DNA of 64,000 bases, taken from positions 7,564,001 to 7,628,000 of the forward strand of contig CAVNZM010000011.1 in NCBI GenBank assembly GCA_963693365.1. Direction: 5' to 3'. This stretch comes from Amoebidium appalachense. Lineage: Eukaryota > Ichthyosporea. Made by a program: the position numbers and the translations under genes. Every line of letters starts with the position of its first letter. Position 1 is the first letter of the stretch. The notes under the pieces were generated by a model. The model did not search any database. It was given only the letters and a program-made list of their open reading frames with translations, and was not told where the DNA came from. Positions 15,201 through 27,206 of the stretch are shown here, in pieces.

Positions 15201-16600
15201 TACTTTCCTGTATTATCCTTTATGCTACTTCAAGTTTTATACCCTACCGCTTACACAGGATGTAGGCTGGTGAAAGGTTTAATGGTGGGACGTTCGGTGA
15301 CGTTTGTACCACGGACCACGGGAACATCTTCCCCAGGAACAGTATTCAAAACGAAGAACTTTTATATTTTGAGGTGCTAAAAACGTGAGGACCACTTGTT
15401 ATGGCCGTTGCCCTTCTCAATCTTGGTACGGAAATGCACCCATATTATACTGCAAATGTATTGTATATGACGTGTGTATATCGTACAGGTACTGGTAGTA
15501 TATTGATAGTACCTCCTACGTAATGATTTGTTCGCATTCGAACATACTGGCAGTATATACTGAGACTATAACCAATATATGGTTTCCTTAGCTGTGTCCG
15601 TATTGGTGACAGTATTATAGATGTATTCGTGACATTGCCAATACCACTTGTGCCTTAGATATTCGCAATAGGATAAAAGTTTTCTTGCTATATCATGTTT
15701 ATGTCCTACTAATATGGATGTGATATGGGTAGGATATGATCTACATAATGTCAGTATATGTCCACCCTAATACCACGGTATTAGCAATGTACTGCGCATA
15801 CAAGGACTACACTCCGAACATGTTTGTTGAACATGTGTTGGCAATACATTCACAATATTGCAACTACATAGGTAAAGTGACCTGTTCTTTCATCCCCAAT
15901 ATTGTACCAATATATTGGCAATAAAATACACGCCCCATATTTTCGGTTGCTTTTACCTATTGATAATAGGTGCATAATAGTCTTGATATTGTGACGGATA
16001 CATTGGCAATACATTTGGACCGTATTGAGACCCTATTATAAGCATATCACAACCCTATAACCAATAGCGACGTTATGTTTGTATCGGCCATATGGGACAT
16101 ATGTGTTGGGTATATTGCCAATAACCCAAAATGGTCAGGAATAATACATTCATAATATATTGGCAATAGTCTTGCCACGTTGGACAATACCATAATTTGA
16201 CACAAAATTATCCTACATTTTATATATTCATAACTTATTGACAATACTCCGCAAGCAATAGTATAATACCGAATAAATACATTGACAATATCGAAATTGT
16301 ATTGTTAATAGGCACACGTACACGCGTTTTGAGATATTGCCAGTACATTACTCATACGGTATATAGTTATTGGTGGTAGACCCGGCATGGTATGACAATA
16401 ATATCAAAATATGTTGCCGATATTACGTCAATATTACAGTTCTATTACACTTCTATAGCGTCTCTACCACAGAAAATCTCTACTCGCAATACATTGGCAA
16501 TGGATAATTGATATTACTTCAGTATTAATTTGGTATTTTTACGATATTGGCAATAGATAATAGCCTCACAATATTGGCAATACCGCCGGGAAGTTTGCTG
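15201..16600. other. AT-rich region with many TATTGGCAATA-like motifs
   Basis: There is no coding signal. The near-palindrome TATTGGCAATA or close variants (ATTGGCAATAC, ATTGCCAATA) occur roughly nine times in both orientations, for example near 15,905, 15,998, 16,112, 16,157, 16,494, 16,544 and 16,574. The region lies between microsatellites and another tandem repeat. Confidence 0.6.
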
Positions 16601-16615
16601 ATGGAGTGTGTGTGT

Positions 16616-16646
<31 letters not shown>

Positions 16647-16656
16647 GGGGGGGGGA

Positions 16657-17104
16657 GACTTTGAACGTGCATGCAATAGACTTCATAAGATGAAAGCACA
16701 CAAGCTGTGTGCCACACGGCCTCACGTAAGGGCATGCATGCATGGGGAGGGAATGTGTGTGTGTGTGTGTGGGGGGGGGGACTTTGAACGTGCATGCAAT
16801 AGGCTTCATAAGATGAAAGCACACAAGCTGTGTGCCACACGGGCATGCATGCATGGGGAGGGAATATGTGTGTGTGTGTGTGGGGGGGGACTTTGAACGT
16901 GCATGCAATAGACTTCATAAGATGAAAGCACACAAGCTGTGTGCCACACGGGCATGCATGCATGGGGAGGGAATGTGTGTGTGTGTGTGGGGGGGGGACT
17001 TTGAACGTGCATGCAATAGACTTCATAAGATGAAAGCACACCGTCTGTGTGCCACACGGGCATGCATGCATGGGGAGGGAGTGTGTGCCAGGGTGTGTGT
17101 GTGT

Positions 17105-17153
<49 letters not shown>

Positions 17154-17251
17154 GATTTTGAACGTGCATGCAATAGACTTCATAAGATGAAAGCACACAA
17201 GCTGTGTGCCACAAGAGCATGCATGCATGGGGAGGCCTAGGGAGTGTGTGT

Positions 17252-17282
<31 letters not shown>

Positions 17283-17455
17283 GGGGGGGAGGGGGGAGGG
17301 GGAAGACTTTGAACGTGCATGCAATAGACTTCATAAGATGAAAGCACACAAGCTGTGTGCCACACGGGCATGCATGCATGGGGAGGGAGTGTGTGTGTGT
17401 GTGTGTGTGGGGGGGGAGGGGGGGGGGGAGACTTTAAACGTGCATGCAATAGACC
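16657..17455. repeat. Tandem repeat, about seven units of 110-150 bp
   Basis: Each unit has ACTTTGAACGTGCATGCAAT, then CTTCATAAGATGAAAGCACA, then GGCATGCATGCATGGGGAGG, and ends in a (GT)n and poly(G) tract of variable length. Units begin near 16,657, 16,780, 16,889, 16,997, 17,154, 17,306 and 17,430. Length differences come almost only from the GT/G tract. Not coding. Confidence 0.95.
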
Positions 17456-17959
17456 TGAAAAGCAAGTGTGTACCAAAAGGGACCTGGACTTCTTTGTATA
17501 CAATCGATATTAAATCGGTTGAAAACAGCAAAACAAGACTTGTACATATATAATAACCACAAGATACTAAACCATCCAGAACCAGAAAAAACAAGATGCC
17601 TACATGCTATGATCCATAAGATGCTTGTTAACATAAATACAGAAACCGTAAGATGCTACCAGTATCAACCGTCATATATTAAAATACCCCAGCCAGCCCC
17701 TGTGGCCATACCCAGCCCCTGACACATACAACAAAATCAAAACACACCCCTCACCACTCCCAACCTCCTATTCATCTTCGCTTTCATCACTGTCCTCTTC
17801 AATAACATGTACATCTAAAACTTGCTTTGCTCGTGTCCTGGCACTGCGGGCAGGGGCTGATTTCTGACTCGGTTTTGGTTTCCTTGCTCGACCACTTTCT
17901 TTCCCTTAAAGTTTCTTCCCCTCGACCTTCTTCTCGCCCATACTGATCATGTCATCCAA
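17456..17959. other. No gene seen
   Basis: AT-rich unique sequence with an acidic-to-basic open stretch near 17,770-17,940 on the minus strand. This may be downstream sequence of the next gene. Nothing else is recognised. Confidence 0.4.
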
Positions 17960-18616
17960 TTACTGATCTAGTGCCGTCTCAAATTCCGTCTCTTCCTGGC
18001 ACTGCCGTTTGTACGCATCGAAAGCAATATCTGACACTCCTCTCTTTACACCCTGGGACAATGCAGGGGGGTTCGACATCATGGAGGGAAGAGAGGCACC
18101 AAAAGATGTTTTTTTTTGCAGAGTGCGGGATTGGGAAAAAGTGGGGTGCAGTGTAGGAGTGTTGGTAACGGCGGCGAGGGACGGATTGAAGAGGTGTACG
18201 GGCATGACAGAGGAGAAACCGTGTTGGGTGATACCGGGCGGGGGGAGGGCAAGAGAGGGCAGGGGGAGGTTGAGGGGGGTTTTGGGTTGAGTGGTACCGG
18301 GCGGGAGGAGGGCGGGGAGGGGATTTTGATTGGTCGTACCAGGGGGGGGGAGGGGGAGGGCGAGACCGTGTTGGATGGTACTGGAGGTGGTAATGTCGGG
18401 GAGGGGCTGGGGGTCATCTTTCCACCCACGAAGTTTCTGCGTGCTCTCGTCGATTGTTCTACGGTATGATTCCCTCATGGTAGCAATATGTGACTGAAGC
18501 CTGGCAATATCGGCCAGGCATGTTTCCCTTTCAGTCTGATGTTCCAGGATCTCGGCCACCTTTTCAACAAGCTGCCGTTCGAGGTCCCGATTCTTTTCCG
18601 ATAACGCCTGACCGCG
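17960..18616 (-). CDS. Coiled-coil and Pro-rich protein, N-terminus cut at the duplication boundary
   Basis: On the minus strand an open frame of about 218 codons runs from the duplication boundary at 18,616 to a TAA stop. The first part is a heptad-like coiled coil (LSEKNRDLERQLVEKVAEIL, then CLADIARLQSHIATM). The middle is Pro/Thr/Leu-rich with repeated LPPPGTTQ-like units, and a short charged tail ends in FETALDQ. There is no natural start codon before the boundary, so the 5' part has been lost or displaced by the duplicated segment. No family is recognised. Confidence 0.4.
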   Translation of the reverse strand, partial: RGQALSEKNRDLERQLVEKVAEILEHQTERETCLADIARLQSHIATMRESYRRTIDESTQKLRGWKDDPQPLPDITTSSTIQHGLALPLPPPGTTNQNPLPALLPPGTTQPKTPLNLPLPSLALPPPGITQHGFSSVMPVHLFNPSLAAVTNTPTLHPTFSQSRTLQKKTSFGASLPSMMSNPPALSQGVKRGVSDIAFDAYKRQCQEETEFETALDQ

Positions 18617-19299
18617 GCCGGAAATGTAAAGACCGAACGTTTCGTTCCGTACATTTGTGCCACACGGTGGGTGGTACTTTCCGTCCTCAAATTATCTGAT
18701 TTGTGCTCTTGAGGTCGAATGCCAACGTGGCAGCAGCTGTAAAAGCCCATAAACAGACAGGAGATCAACAAGTTCATGGCCAGCACACAGTCTATGGCTC
18801 CTAGTTTGCGCTGGAACAGTGATAGTGTATGTGAAAGAAGGAGGTGCCTCAGGTGCATCGGGCACACAGCCATATGCTCGTATGCATTGAGCTCGGCCAT
18901 GGCGAAAAAAAATTGCTGCAGTTGTACGGGCCCTTTTCTAAAAAGAAGCGGCGGGTATGATGAGGAACTGTCAAACGGAAAGGCGAAAATAGTTGTTGGA
19001 TAACGAACCGTGGTGCAAAATAGAAGATAAGAGCAAATGGGTAATGACAATTGTCGAATCAAGCTACGTTTAAAGCATATCTGATAAACGAAAACCATAT
19101 ATGGTTTTAATGAGCTCTCATTAGCGAATGGCCTATCGATCTGAGACATCTTGTTTTGACGGCCGTGGGATGATAGGAGCCCAGCCATGCCCCTCACTTC
19201 TGGAACTCCAAAAAAAAAACAAAAAAAAAACAAAAAAAAACACACACCCACACATACTTTCTCAGCTAGCGGTACCCACTATGCCACGGTGCTGACAAA

Positions 19300-19357
<58 letters not shown>

Positions 19358-19457
19358 AGTCCCCTTCTCGACAGTTTGTCGCATGCTCTATGGTTGCACA
19401 AGCACACACTCGCACACACACACCGGTCGGCGCACACGCACGCACACAAGCACAAAC

Positions 19458-19545
<88 letters not shown>

Positions 19546-19862
19546 GCACACACGCGCGCGACGCGCGCGCACGCGCTCGCGCGACGCGCGCGCACGCACG
19601 CGCGCACGCAAACGCGCACGCAAACGCGCACGCAAACGCGCACGCACGCACGCACGCACGCGCATGCATGCACACGCGCACACATGCATGCACGAATACA
19701 CACATAAACACACATAGGTGCACACACACGCGCGCGCGCGCGCGCGCACACGCGCGCACACACGCACACAACACACATGCACGCAAACACACCCACACAC
19801 GTACACGCACAGACACACACACATTCATGAACACACACACACACACACACATACACACACAG

Positions 19863-19931
19863 GCCCTGGCCATGGAGGCCACCGTCACGGCTGCCCGTCA
19901 AGTGCATGAGTTTGTCCCGTGGCTTCAAAAG
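19863..19931 (+). other. Candidate short exon, copy 2
   Basis: A 69-base counterpart of 4,099-4,161, between a (CA)n-AG acceptor and an AAAG|GTAAAT donor. Compared with copy 1 it has an extra GCCATG (two codons) and a His-to-Leu change near the end. The frame stays open in both. Confidence 0.3.
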
Positions 19932-20382
19932 GTAAATGTGACAGTCTAGCTAGCTATCTGTTTCGGTTTTATCTAGATTGTTCTCTTTTCTCGTGGGATG
20001 TACCGGTGGACAGTGAGCAGAGATGACAAAAATAATTGTGATGATTCCTATTACGTATGCACACGGTTGCCAGTGCGTTTCTTTCTTTCTGCTTCGTATT
20101 TGGGTGGGGCAGTGAGGTTACCGGTTGAGGATATTCGGGTTTTGGATTTTGGGGTTTGGGTTGCGGGGGGTGGGGCGGGAGGGGAGGGGGGGGGAAGGGG
20201 GGGAGGGTCTAGAGTCACGAGTATGTGCTGTGGCCACTAATATTATAGTATGTATGAACCAGAAATTTCGGCTGCAGTAGAAACAGCACTTTACATAACA
20301 CTCCTTCCTTCCTCCTCTCTCTCTCTCTCTCTCTCTCCCTCCCTCCCTCCCTGCTCTCCCCCTCTCACTCGTCTCTCCCTCT

Positions 20383-20414
<32 letters not shown>

Positions 20415-21288
20415 TCTTTTTTTTTTTTTTTTTTTTTTGGGGGGGGGGGGGGGGGCTGTGTTACATTATTAGCCAAGGCACACCTTTACCGGCTTATATA
20501 TTCTAGAAGAAATAAAGATGCCTACGTACTGATAATATGTACAACCACAGACGTTACGAGTACATACACAATCTTGGTGTTCTTTCGGCCTCTGCACAGC
20601 TAACCATGTTAAATCCCGAACGTTTCTAGATTCGGTGGTCAGTGTTTTGTGGCACCGTCAATGTCCCTAAGTCCCATATAATTGAGATAATGGTTGTATA
20701 TAGTTGCTGGATAAATTTTGACATCAGCCCAGAACCATCGCTAGCCCCCCCCCCCCCTCCTCCCTCCTCTCCAAAAAAAAAAGGAAAAAAAGAAAAGAAA
20801 ATAGAAGAAAAGGGAAAAAATGAAAAATGAAAAATAAAAAACAAGAAAGAAGAAAGAAGAAAAATCAAAACAGAAGGAGGGGAGGATACAAGGCAGGAAA
20901 CACAATCACTACTTACTCACCAAACTACAAGTTATAAGCCCTCTGCATATATGCTTCGTGTGTACATTACACAAAAAGCCTCCAACAACATTTTCTTTGA
21001 TGACAAACATCAACAAAAGCAACATTAAGAATTATCTTCATAGTAATCACTGAACAATAATAATAGTTGCATGAGTCTGAGAGAGAGATCATGAAGGGGT
21101 CTACCGTCATCATGATCAGAAACCTACAGACATCACAAGCAAACACAGGTCTGCAAGATTTGCAGAGCTCTGCGATTAAAAGAAAACACAAACCTTAACA
21201 GGTATAATCTTATTCACCATCATGTGATATTTAACATAACATTGTCGGCCTACTATAACTTAATTTTTTTAATTTAAAAGGTGTTCAC

Positions 21289-21392
21289 CTATTGGCAACG
21301 TGTGCTGGGCACAGGGGATTGCCAGCCGCCTTAGCCTCGTGCATTGCCCTGACCTGCTTCTCGTTCAGGTTGCCCATCGTGAACAGTGTCTC
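21289..21392 (-). other. GT31-like gene, exon a
   Basis: A 104-base exon with acceptor CCACAG and donor AATAG|GTGAAC. It begins in phase 0, as exon b ends in phase 0, and leaves two bases for the next exon. It codes ETLFTMGNLNEKQVRAMHEA and then AGNPLCPAHVAN. This part does not match a family by eye and may follow the catalytic domain. Confidence 0.55.
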
Positions 21393-21693
21393 CTGTGGAT
21401 TTACCCGTGGATATATTAGCGTGAAAGTCATGTCTTGTCGAAATGGAGGTGGATATGCTAGCCCACAAGTCATTCCTTGTTATTATGCAGATAGATATGC
21501 AGGTGGACACATTAGCCCACAAGTCATGTCTTGTCATCACACAGATAGATTCGCAGTTAGATATGTTAGCCCGAAAGTCGTTCCTTGAAAAAATGCAGAT
21601 AGATATTCCAGGAGACGTACGGATATGTTAGCCTGTAAGTAGCACGTTTATAATGCCGATACGTAAGTAGATGTGGAGAGGAGGCAGGGGGAA

Positions 21694-21727
<34 letters not shown>

Positions 21728-22072
21728 GGCAAGGGGTTGGGTGGGGGTAGGGGTGGGGATGGAAAGAGGAGAGACAAAAGCGAAGGAGAAAAGAACGGAG
21801 AGAGAGAGTGTGTGTGAGCGAGAAAGAGACCCAGAAAAGAGGGAGTGCCGGAGGGAGAGAGAGATAGAAGAAAGGAGTGGCGAGCGCAGAGGGAGAGGGG
21901 GGGGGGGGGGGGGGGGATAGAGGGGGGGTGTTGGGGAGGGGGGGGAGGGGGGGGGGGGATGGGGCGAGAGATACAAGGGGGGGAGGGGGGAAGGGGCGGG
22001 GTGTGGCTGGGGGAGGGGGGGGGGGGGGGGGGGGGGATGGATAGATGCAGGGAGGGTGAGAGAAAGAGAGAA

Positions 22073-22103
<31 letters not shown>

Positions 22104-22272
22104 GAGAGAGAGGGGAGGGGGGCAAGGGGGGGGGGGGGGGGGGGAGAGCAACGGTACACTTGGTGCAGAGGAGAAACACGTGAACCACAATCCATTATCA
22201 GGCCAGAACGGGAAGGGAAAGTTGGGGGGGGGGGGGGGGGGGGGGGGGGGGTGTAAGTCAAGTATTACTTAC

Positions 22273-22383
22273 CCTGCATGGGTGGCCGCAGTTTGCACAG
22301 ACCACACCGTTTGCATGCTGGGGCTGGACCTGGATGCCATGCAGCCACATGGCCGTGGATACGTCCTCGAGGTGCCCAATGGG
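22273..22383 (-). other. GT31-like gene, exon b (EDV motif)
   Basis: A 111-base exon in phase 0 to 0 with a perfect GTAAGT donor. The acceptor is a long poly(C) run followed directly by AG, so the poly(C) serves as the pyrimidine tract. It codes HLEDVSTAMWLHGIQVQPQH. An EDV followed by a small-residue and Trp-Leu stretch is the usual C-terminal signature of GT31 galactosyltransferases. It ends with CANCGHPCR, a CxxCxxxC-like motif that could bind zinc. Confidence 0.6.
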
Positions 22384-22629
22384 CTGGGGGGGGGGGGGGG
22401 GGGGTTAGGATGCATGCTAAAGGGGTTAGAATGCAAGCGAGTGCTTTTGGGGGGGGGGGGGGGGGGGGGAGGGGGGGTAACAATACATAAGAAGAGGGGG
22501 TTAGAATGCAAAGGGGAGGGAGGGGGGGGGGGGGGGGTAGAATGCAACATAATGCAGGCGCGATTCTACAAATGAAAAGAAGCAGTGTGGAATAAGGGAG
22601 GGTGGGGTGGTGGTGGTGGTGGTGGTGGT

Positions 22630-22668
<39 letters not shown>

Positions 22669-22947
22669 CTGAGATGGGTTTTTGGAATGCATTACAGGGT
22701 CTGGAGTGCACATTTACGAGGGACATATACAACAAGGATGCTGAAAAAAAGAGCACGAACAACCGTGTGCATCATAAGCAGAGCTCATCCTCAGGGTGTT
22801 CATAGTTATCACTATCGCTAATCACATATCATCAGTACAAAACATCTACTATGATGTTAAACACAATGCCATTGCTTTTCTCGGTTGTGGGCAGGGGAAG
22901 AGAGGAAGGGGGTAGGGGAGAAAGGGGCGGGGCGGGGCGGGGCGGGG

Positions 22948-22982
<35 letters not shown>

Positions 22983-23103
22983 AGGGGGAGGGCGGGGGGA
23001 AGGAGGGGGGAATGTATGCATCAGTGTGGAAGGCAGCTAGAAGGTTACAGACACTCCGGGGCAGGGGCAGGGGGCGGGGGGAGGGAGGAAAGTAGGGGCA
23101 CAC

Positions 23104-23203
23104 CTTCAAGTCGTCTCTGTTCTTGACGATGTACTTGACACAGTCATGAGACAGACCGTAGAAGTAGCCCTCATTGAACGGTATGTGCTGCTGGTTGTCG
23201 TAC
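23104..23203 (-). other. GT31-like gene, exon c
   Basis: A 100-base exon with acceptor (CA)n-CAG and donor AAG|GTGTGC. One leading base completes a codon started in exon d, giving Trp, and the exon ends in phase 0. It codes HIPFNEGYFYGLSHDCVKYI. The pattern Pro...Gly-Tyr...Gly-x-Ser-x-Asp matches the conserved Pro-Tyr-x-x-Gly-x-Tyr-x-x-Ser segment of GT31 enzymes. Confidence 0.6.
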
Positions 23204-23269
23204 CTGTGTGTGTGTGTGTGTGTGTCTGTGTGTGTGTGTGTGCGCGTGTCTGTTTTTTTTTTTTTTTGT

Positions 23270-23308
<39 letters not shown>

Positions 23309-23800
23309 GGGGAGAGGGAGGGTTGGTTACTTCCAAGCATATGACAAAAACGGGTCATACTGCTTGCAAGACATGGGCTAGGCCCTACAAAACTATCAGA
23401 ACGAAAAGCAAAGAAAATGAAAGGCTTTACTAATCCCTCGTAGTATGAAGAGTTTAACGCCAAAAAACGAAAAGAACATAGCACTTGAATAATAACACCC
23501 GAGTTGCACTATAATTACTTTGAAAGTGGAAAAAGGACGATTCCCCGTTACTCCTTGTATCGGGCTTTCTGTTTTCCGGCTCACCTGCAACTCCACATAT
23601 TGTTATCAGACACATCATGTCGGTGTGAATCTTTTACTGCCCTTCTTCTCTCCGTGTCTATGTATTTCTCACGTCACGTTGAATAGGGCAACTGAGCGGG
23701 AAAAAGGAGGGAAAAAAGGGCTGGGGGAGGGGGGGGGGGGAGAGGGAGAGAGAGGGGAGGGGGGGGGTTTGGGGTTGTTGTTGTTATATGTCTACGTGTC

Positions 23801-23855
<55 letters not shown>

Positions 23856-24024
23856 ACGCGCGCGTGCGCGCAGGTGTGTGTTTGAATGTGTGTGCGTGTA
23901 CGCACACGCGCATTTGTGTGTTTGGGGAGAGAAGGGGCACGGCGAGAGAGGGGGGGGGGGGGGGGGGGAGGGGTTGGAGGGTTGGAGGGGTGGAGTGGGT
24001 TCACACACAGCCTGACGGAGATAC

Positions 24025-24121
24025 CACTTTGAGTTTGGATCCCGGATGGGCTGGATGCGAACAGAGCGGTTGCCAATGTACTTCTTGCGGTGGCTCTTTA
24101 GGCCCTTAAAGTGCTCGAGAA

Positions 24122-24122
<1 letters not shown>
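24025..24122 (-). other. GT31-like gene, exon d
   Basis: A 98-base exon with acceptor (CA)n-CAG and donor AAAGTG|GTATCT, starting in phase 0 and ending in phase 2. It codes ILEHFKGLKSHRKKYIGNRS and then PIRDPNSKW. In GT31 enzymes a Tyr-x-Gly, a Pro-Ile-Arg and a Lys-Trp precede the Gly-Tyr segment in this order. The DxD metal-binding motif should lie upstream and was not found, so the 5' part is missing, unread or in an exon not detected. Confidence 0.55.
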
Positions 24123-24177
<55 letters not shown>

Positions 24178-24597
24178 CGCGCGTGTGTGTGCGTACGTGC
24201 GTGTGTGCGGGTGCATGTTTGTGTCTTTTGAGGAGTAGGAAGAGAGAGGGGGGTGGAGGATAATCAGCCCCAAAACAGATGAATGCGGCATTGTTATAGA
24301 TATACAAGCAGGGAGGGTGTGGTCCGTGGTATAAAGGAAGGCTGGTTTGGACAGTTGATTGGAACATTGTGTGTGGTGTGGGTGAAGATGGTGGGTGGGT
24401 GGATGGGTAGGTGGGTCGGGAAGGGCGAAGGAGGAAGGATGGGGAGGGGGGGGGGGGGAGGGGGGGCGGTGGGGTGGGGGCGGGCCTGGGAGAAAGTGGG
24501 TAGGAAGGGGGGGGGGGGGGGGGGGGGGGGGTGTCTTTTTTTCTTTTCTTTTCTTTGTTTTTTCTTTCTTTCTTTCTCTTCTTTCTTTTCTTTTTTT

Positions 24598-24630
<33 letters not shown>

Positions 24631-24638
24631 GGGGGGGG

Positions 24639-24686
<48 letters not shown>

Positions 24687-25389
24687 GGCATGAAGTATAT
24701 AAACACGTACGTGTGTCAGGAAAAACGGGAGGGAGTGAGGGGAAAATTTGGGGAGGGAGTACACACACACGAAAAAGGGGGGGTGGGGGGAAGGGGGTTT
24801 GGGGGGGAAGGGGCAAGGGCTGGGTGAACGGGTTGAGACAGGTGTTTGTGAGGGAAAGAGAGCAGGGGGGGGGGGGGTAGTAAAAACACATGTCCGGACA
24901 ACGAAACACATGAAATGATTCATGGGTTGTGATAAAAGGTGACAACCATTTCACATTGAATATTGGCCGTAAAACTGATGATATTAGTATGCTTGACAGC
25001 TAGATCATACCTGAACAAGCACACCCAATGAGACCCGAAGGGGGGGGGGGGGGGGGGGGGGGGGGGGAGGAAGGGAGAGGAAGAAGGAAGGGACGGTGGG
25101 GGGGGGGGGGGGGGGGGGTAATTGCAAAAACACTTAAAATGCACCAGATAATGGGTGGTATTTCCACCTCAACACCCCATCTGTCGTTCCCAGCGCATGC
25201 CCACTACTATCGAAGGACAAAACAGTGAACCGTTCAGTCACTCATGGTGCAAGAAGCAGTGTGTGTGTGTGTGTGTGTGTGTCTGTATGTCTGTATGTGG
25301 GTGTGTGTGGTGGTGGTGGTTGGTGGGGAGGGGGGAGGGAGGCAGAAGGGGAGAGAGACATACACACGCAAACACAAAATATTGCCCAC

Positions 25390-25499
25390 CTTTGGCTTCT
25401 TCTGCAGCCCTCCGCCCTGTGCGCCTTGGGGAATGGGCCGCTTCAAGGCCCCAGGGGGCTGGTTGATGGGTCTGATCCCCACGGGCTGCTTTCCCCCGC
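25390..25499 (-). other. Pro/Gly-rich exon e, probably the same gene
   Basis: A 110-base exon with acceptor GGTACAG and donor AAAG|GTGGGC. It starts with two bases that complete a codon from exon f and ends in phase 0, as exon d needs. It codes GIRPINQPPGALKRPIPQGA, a Pro/Gly/Lys-rich linker. Membership of the same gene is inferred from strand, order and phase. A separate upstream gene is possible because a GT31 enzyme should have its DxD region here. Confidence 0.45.
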
Positions 25500-26568
25500 C
25501 TGTACCATCCGGGTGAGATCACAGGCATAAACATGTGATTCCCAAACAGAAAAAGAAAGAAAGGAAGAAAGGGGAGGGAGAAAGGATAGCAAAGAAGAAG
25601 AAGGAGAAGGAGAAAAAAGAAACTGATGCAGCATAGGTGCTATGAGCACTACGCTGTTACATAGCATCACTTAGTTTGCGATGCCATTGCACCCCAACCA
25701 ACAGAACAGACATACATATACGTTAACTACAACCAGAAAGGGTCTAGACCACGGGCTGTGCAGAAGAAGAAGGGCATAGGAGAATGTTTAAAGTAAGGCG
25801 CTCCGGATGGTTATCAATGTTATGTCCAACTACCGGCGGAGAATAGCCGGGACAGAGAAGCAGGGGACACATGGAAGCAAGTCATGTCTGGGAAGCAAGT
25901 CATGTCTGTGCCTAGAGCAAAAAGCAAGAAGGAGTGGATAAAAGGCTACAGACAGACTGCTAGACGGGAAGGGGGCCGAATAATGGGGAGAACACGCAGA
26001 AGCTGGGTGGCCCAGCAGCCAAAACAATTACATAAAGAATGAAAAACTATAAACCCAAACAGATCATCTGTGGTTACCATTCACTGGCCATCATACAGAA
26101 CTCTGCCAAAACAACCCAGGCGTTCACCACCTTTGCCCTCTTAAGCTATCCCTGCCAGAAAAATAGGGGAAAACAATGTCCTTAACAAACCCTGTGCTCC
26201 TCCCTCTCCCCCTTCCCCCTCCCCCCCACACCACCGCCACCACCACCACCACCACCACTACCAACAACAACAACTTCCCAATCCACCACCTCCCTCCCTC
26301 TCTCTGTCCATCTATTCTTCACTATATCCCCGTCCCCCAGTACCCTCCTTCCTCCCCTCCTCCCCTCCCTCTCTTTCCCACTCTCCCTCCCATTCTCACT
26401 CTCTTTCCCACTCTCACTCCTATTCTCCCTCTCTCTCACTCTCACTCTCTCTCTCTCTCTCTCTCCCCCCCCCCCCCCCCCCTCCCTCCCCCCGGTCTCC
26501 CCATCCCCCCCCCCTCCTCTCTCCCTCATCACTCTCTTCCAACACCTCCACGCACCACCACAACTTAC

Positions 26569-26676
26569 CCAGTGCCGTCAGCTGCTCCGCCGGGTTCATC
26601 GAACGGGCAGGATTAGGCGAGCTTGGTGGCGGAAAGGGCTTCTTGACAGGGGGCCCGCCCCCAGAGGGGCGAATCC
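26569..26676 (-). other. Pro-rich exon f, probably the same gene
   Basis: A 108-base exon with acceptor ACATGTCAG and a perfect GTAAGT donor. It has two leading bases, 35 codons and one trailing base, so its phase fits exon e. It codes GGGPPVKKPFPPPSSPNPAR and then MNPAEQLTALG. It shares a GIRP start with exon e, which suggests an old exon duplication or repeated linker. No start codon or signal peptide was found further upstream. Confidence 0.45.
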
Positions 26677-27144
26677 CTGACATGTTTGAAAAAGAACCAC
26701 TGTTTTGTTTTTGCGAAGGTATGGAAGCTGCGTGCAACGCTATCGGCCAGCAAAGGTGAATAAAACCGCAATTCAGTATGCTAGCTAGTGCATGGTAGGG
26801 TTGTATATACGTAGGCGTACCTGAAACATTGCTTCTACATACCCATCGATCCTCCCTTTTCAGACTGAGTGATGTTCAGTCCTTCGCGAGCGTGAGTGAT
26901 AATATCGATGCTATCGATGTCTCCTCACACGTACTGACGGTGTGCACGCGCTGCGATGAACTTTACGTTCGCTGATTTTTCCTTACACTCTCGCGACCGC
27001 GTGCATGCTTTCTGTCGCGGCGCCTCGACGGTTCGATAGAGTCCAGTGTTCGCTGAATGTGTAAGGAATAATAAGGAGCCAGCTCAGTAGGTGGCAGCGA
27101 TGTCTCAGGCTTGTCCGGAACAAGTGGCTCAGCCACCGAAGTCC

Positions 27145-27186
27145 ATACCACGGCCATCTAGAAGTGTTTCTAGATGGCCGTGGTAT
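27145..27186. repeat. Perfect 19-bp inverted repeat
   Basis: Arms at 27,145-27,163 and 27,168-27,186 (ATACCACGGCCATCTAGAA and its complement) enclose a four-base loop, GTGT. It sits about 20 bases before the large palindrome. Confidence 0.85.
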
Positions 27187-27206
27187 ATATGCATACGCCG
27201 GAAGCA

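Larger units (their letters stand above)
18617..22975 (+). repeat. Segmental duplication, copy 2 (about 4.4 kb)
   Basis: Same orientation and same landmarks as 2,915-7,437, about 15.7 kb downstream. It keeps the left-end hairpin (18,622-18,656), a stronger donor for exon b and slightly shorter homopolymers. It includes exons a and b of a minus-strand gene whose further exons c-f lie just outside, at 23,104-26,676. This suggests copy 2 is the original and copy 1 the derivative. Confidence 0.9.
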
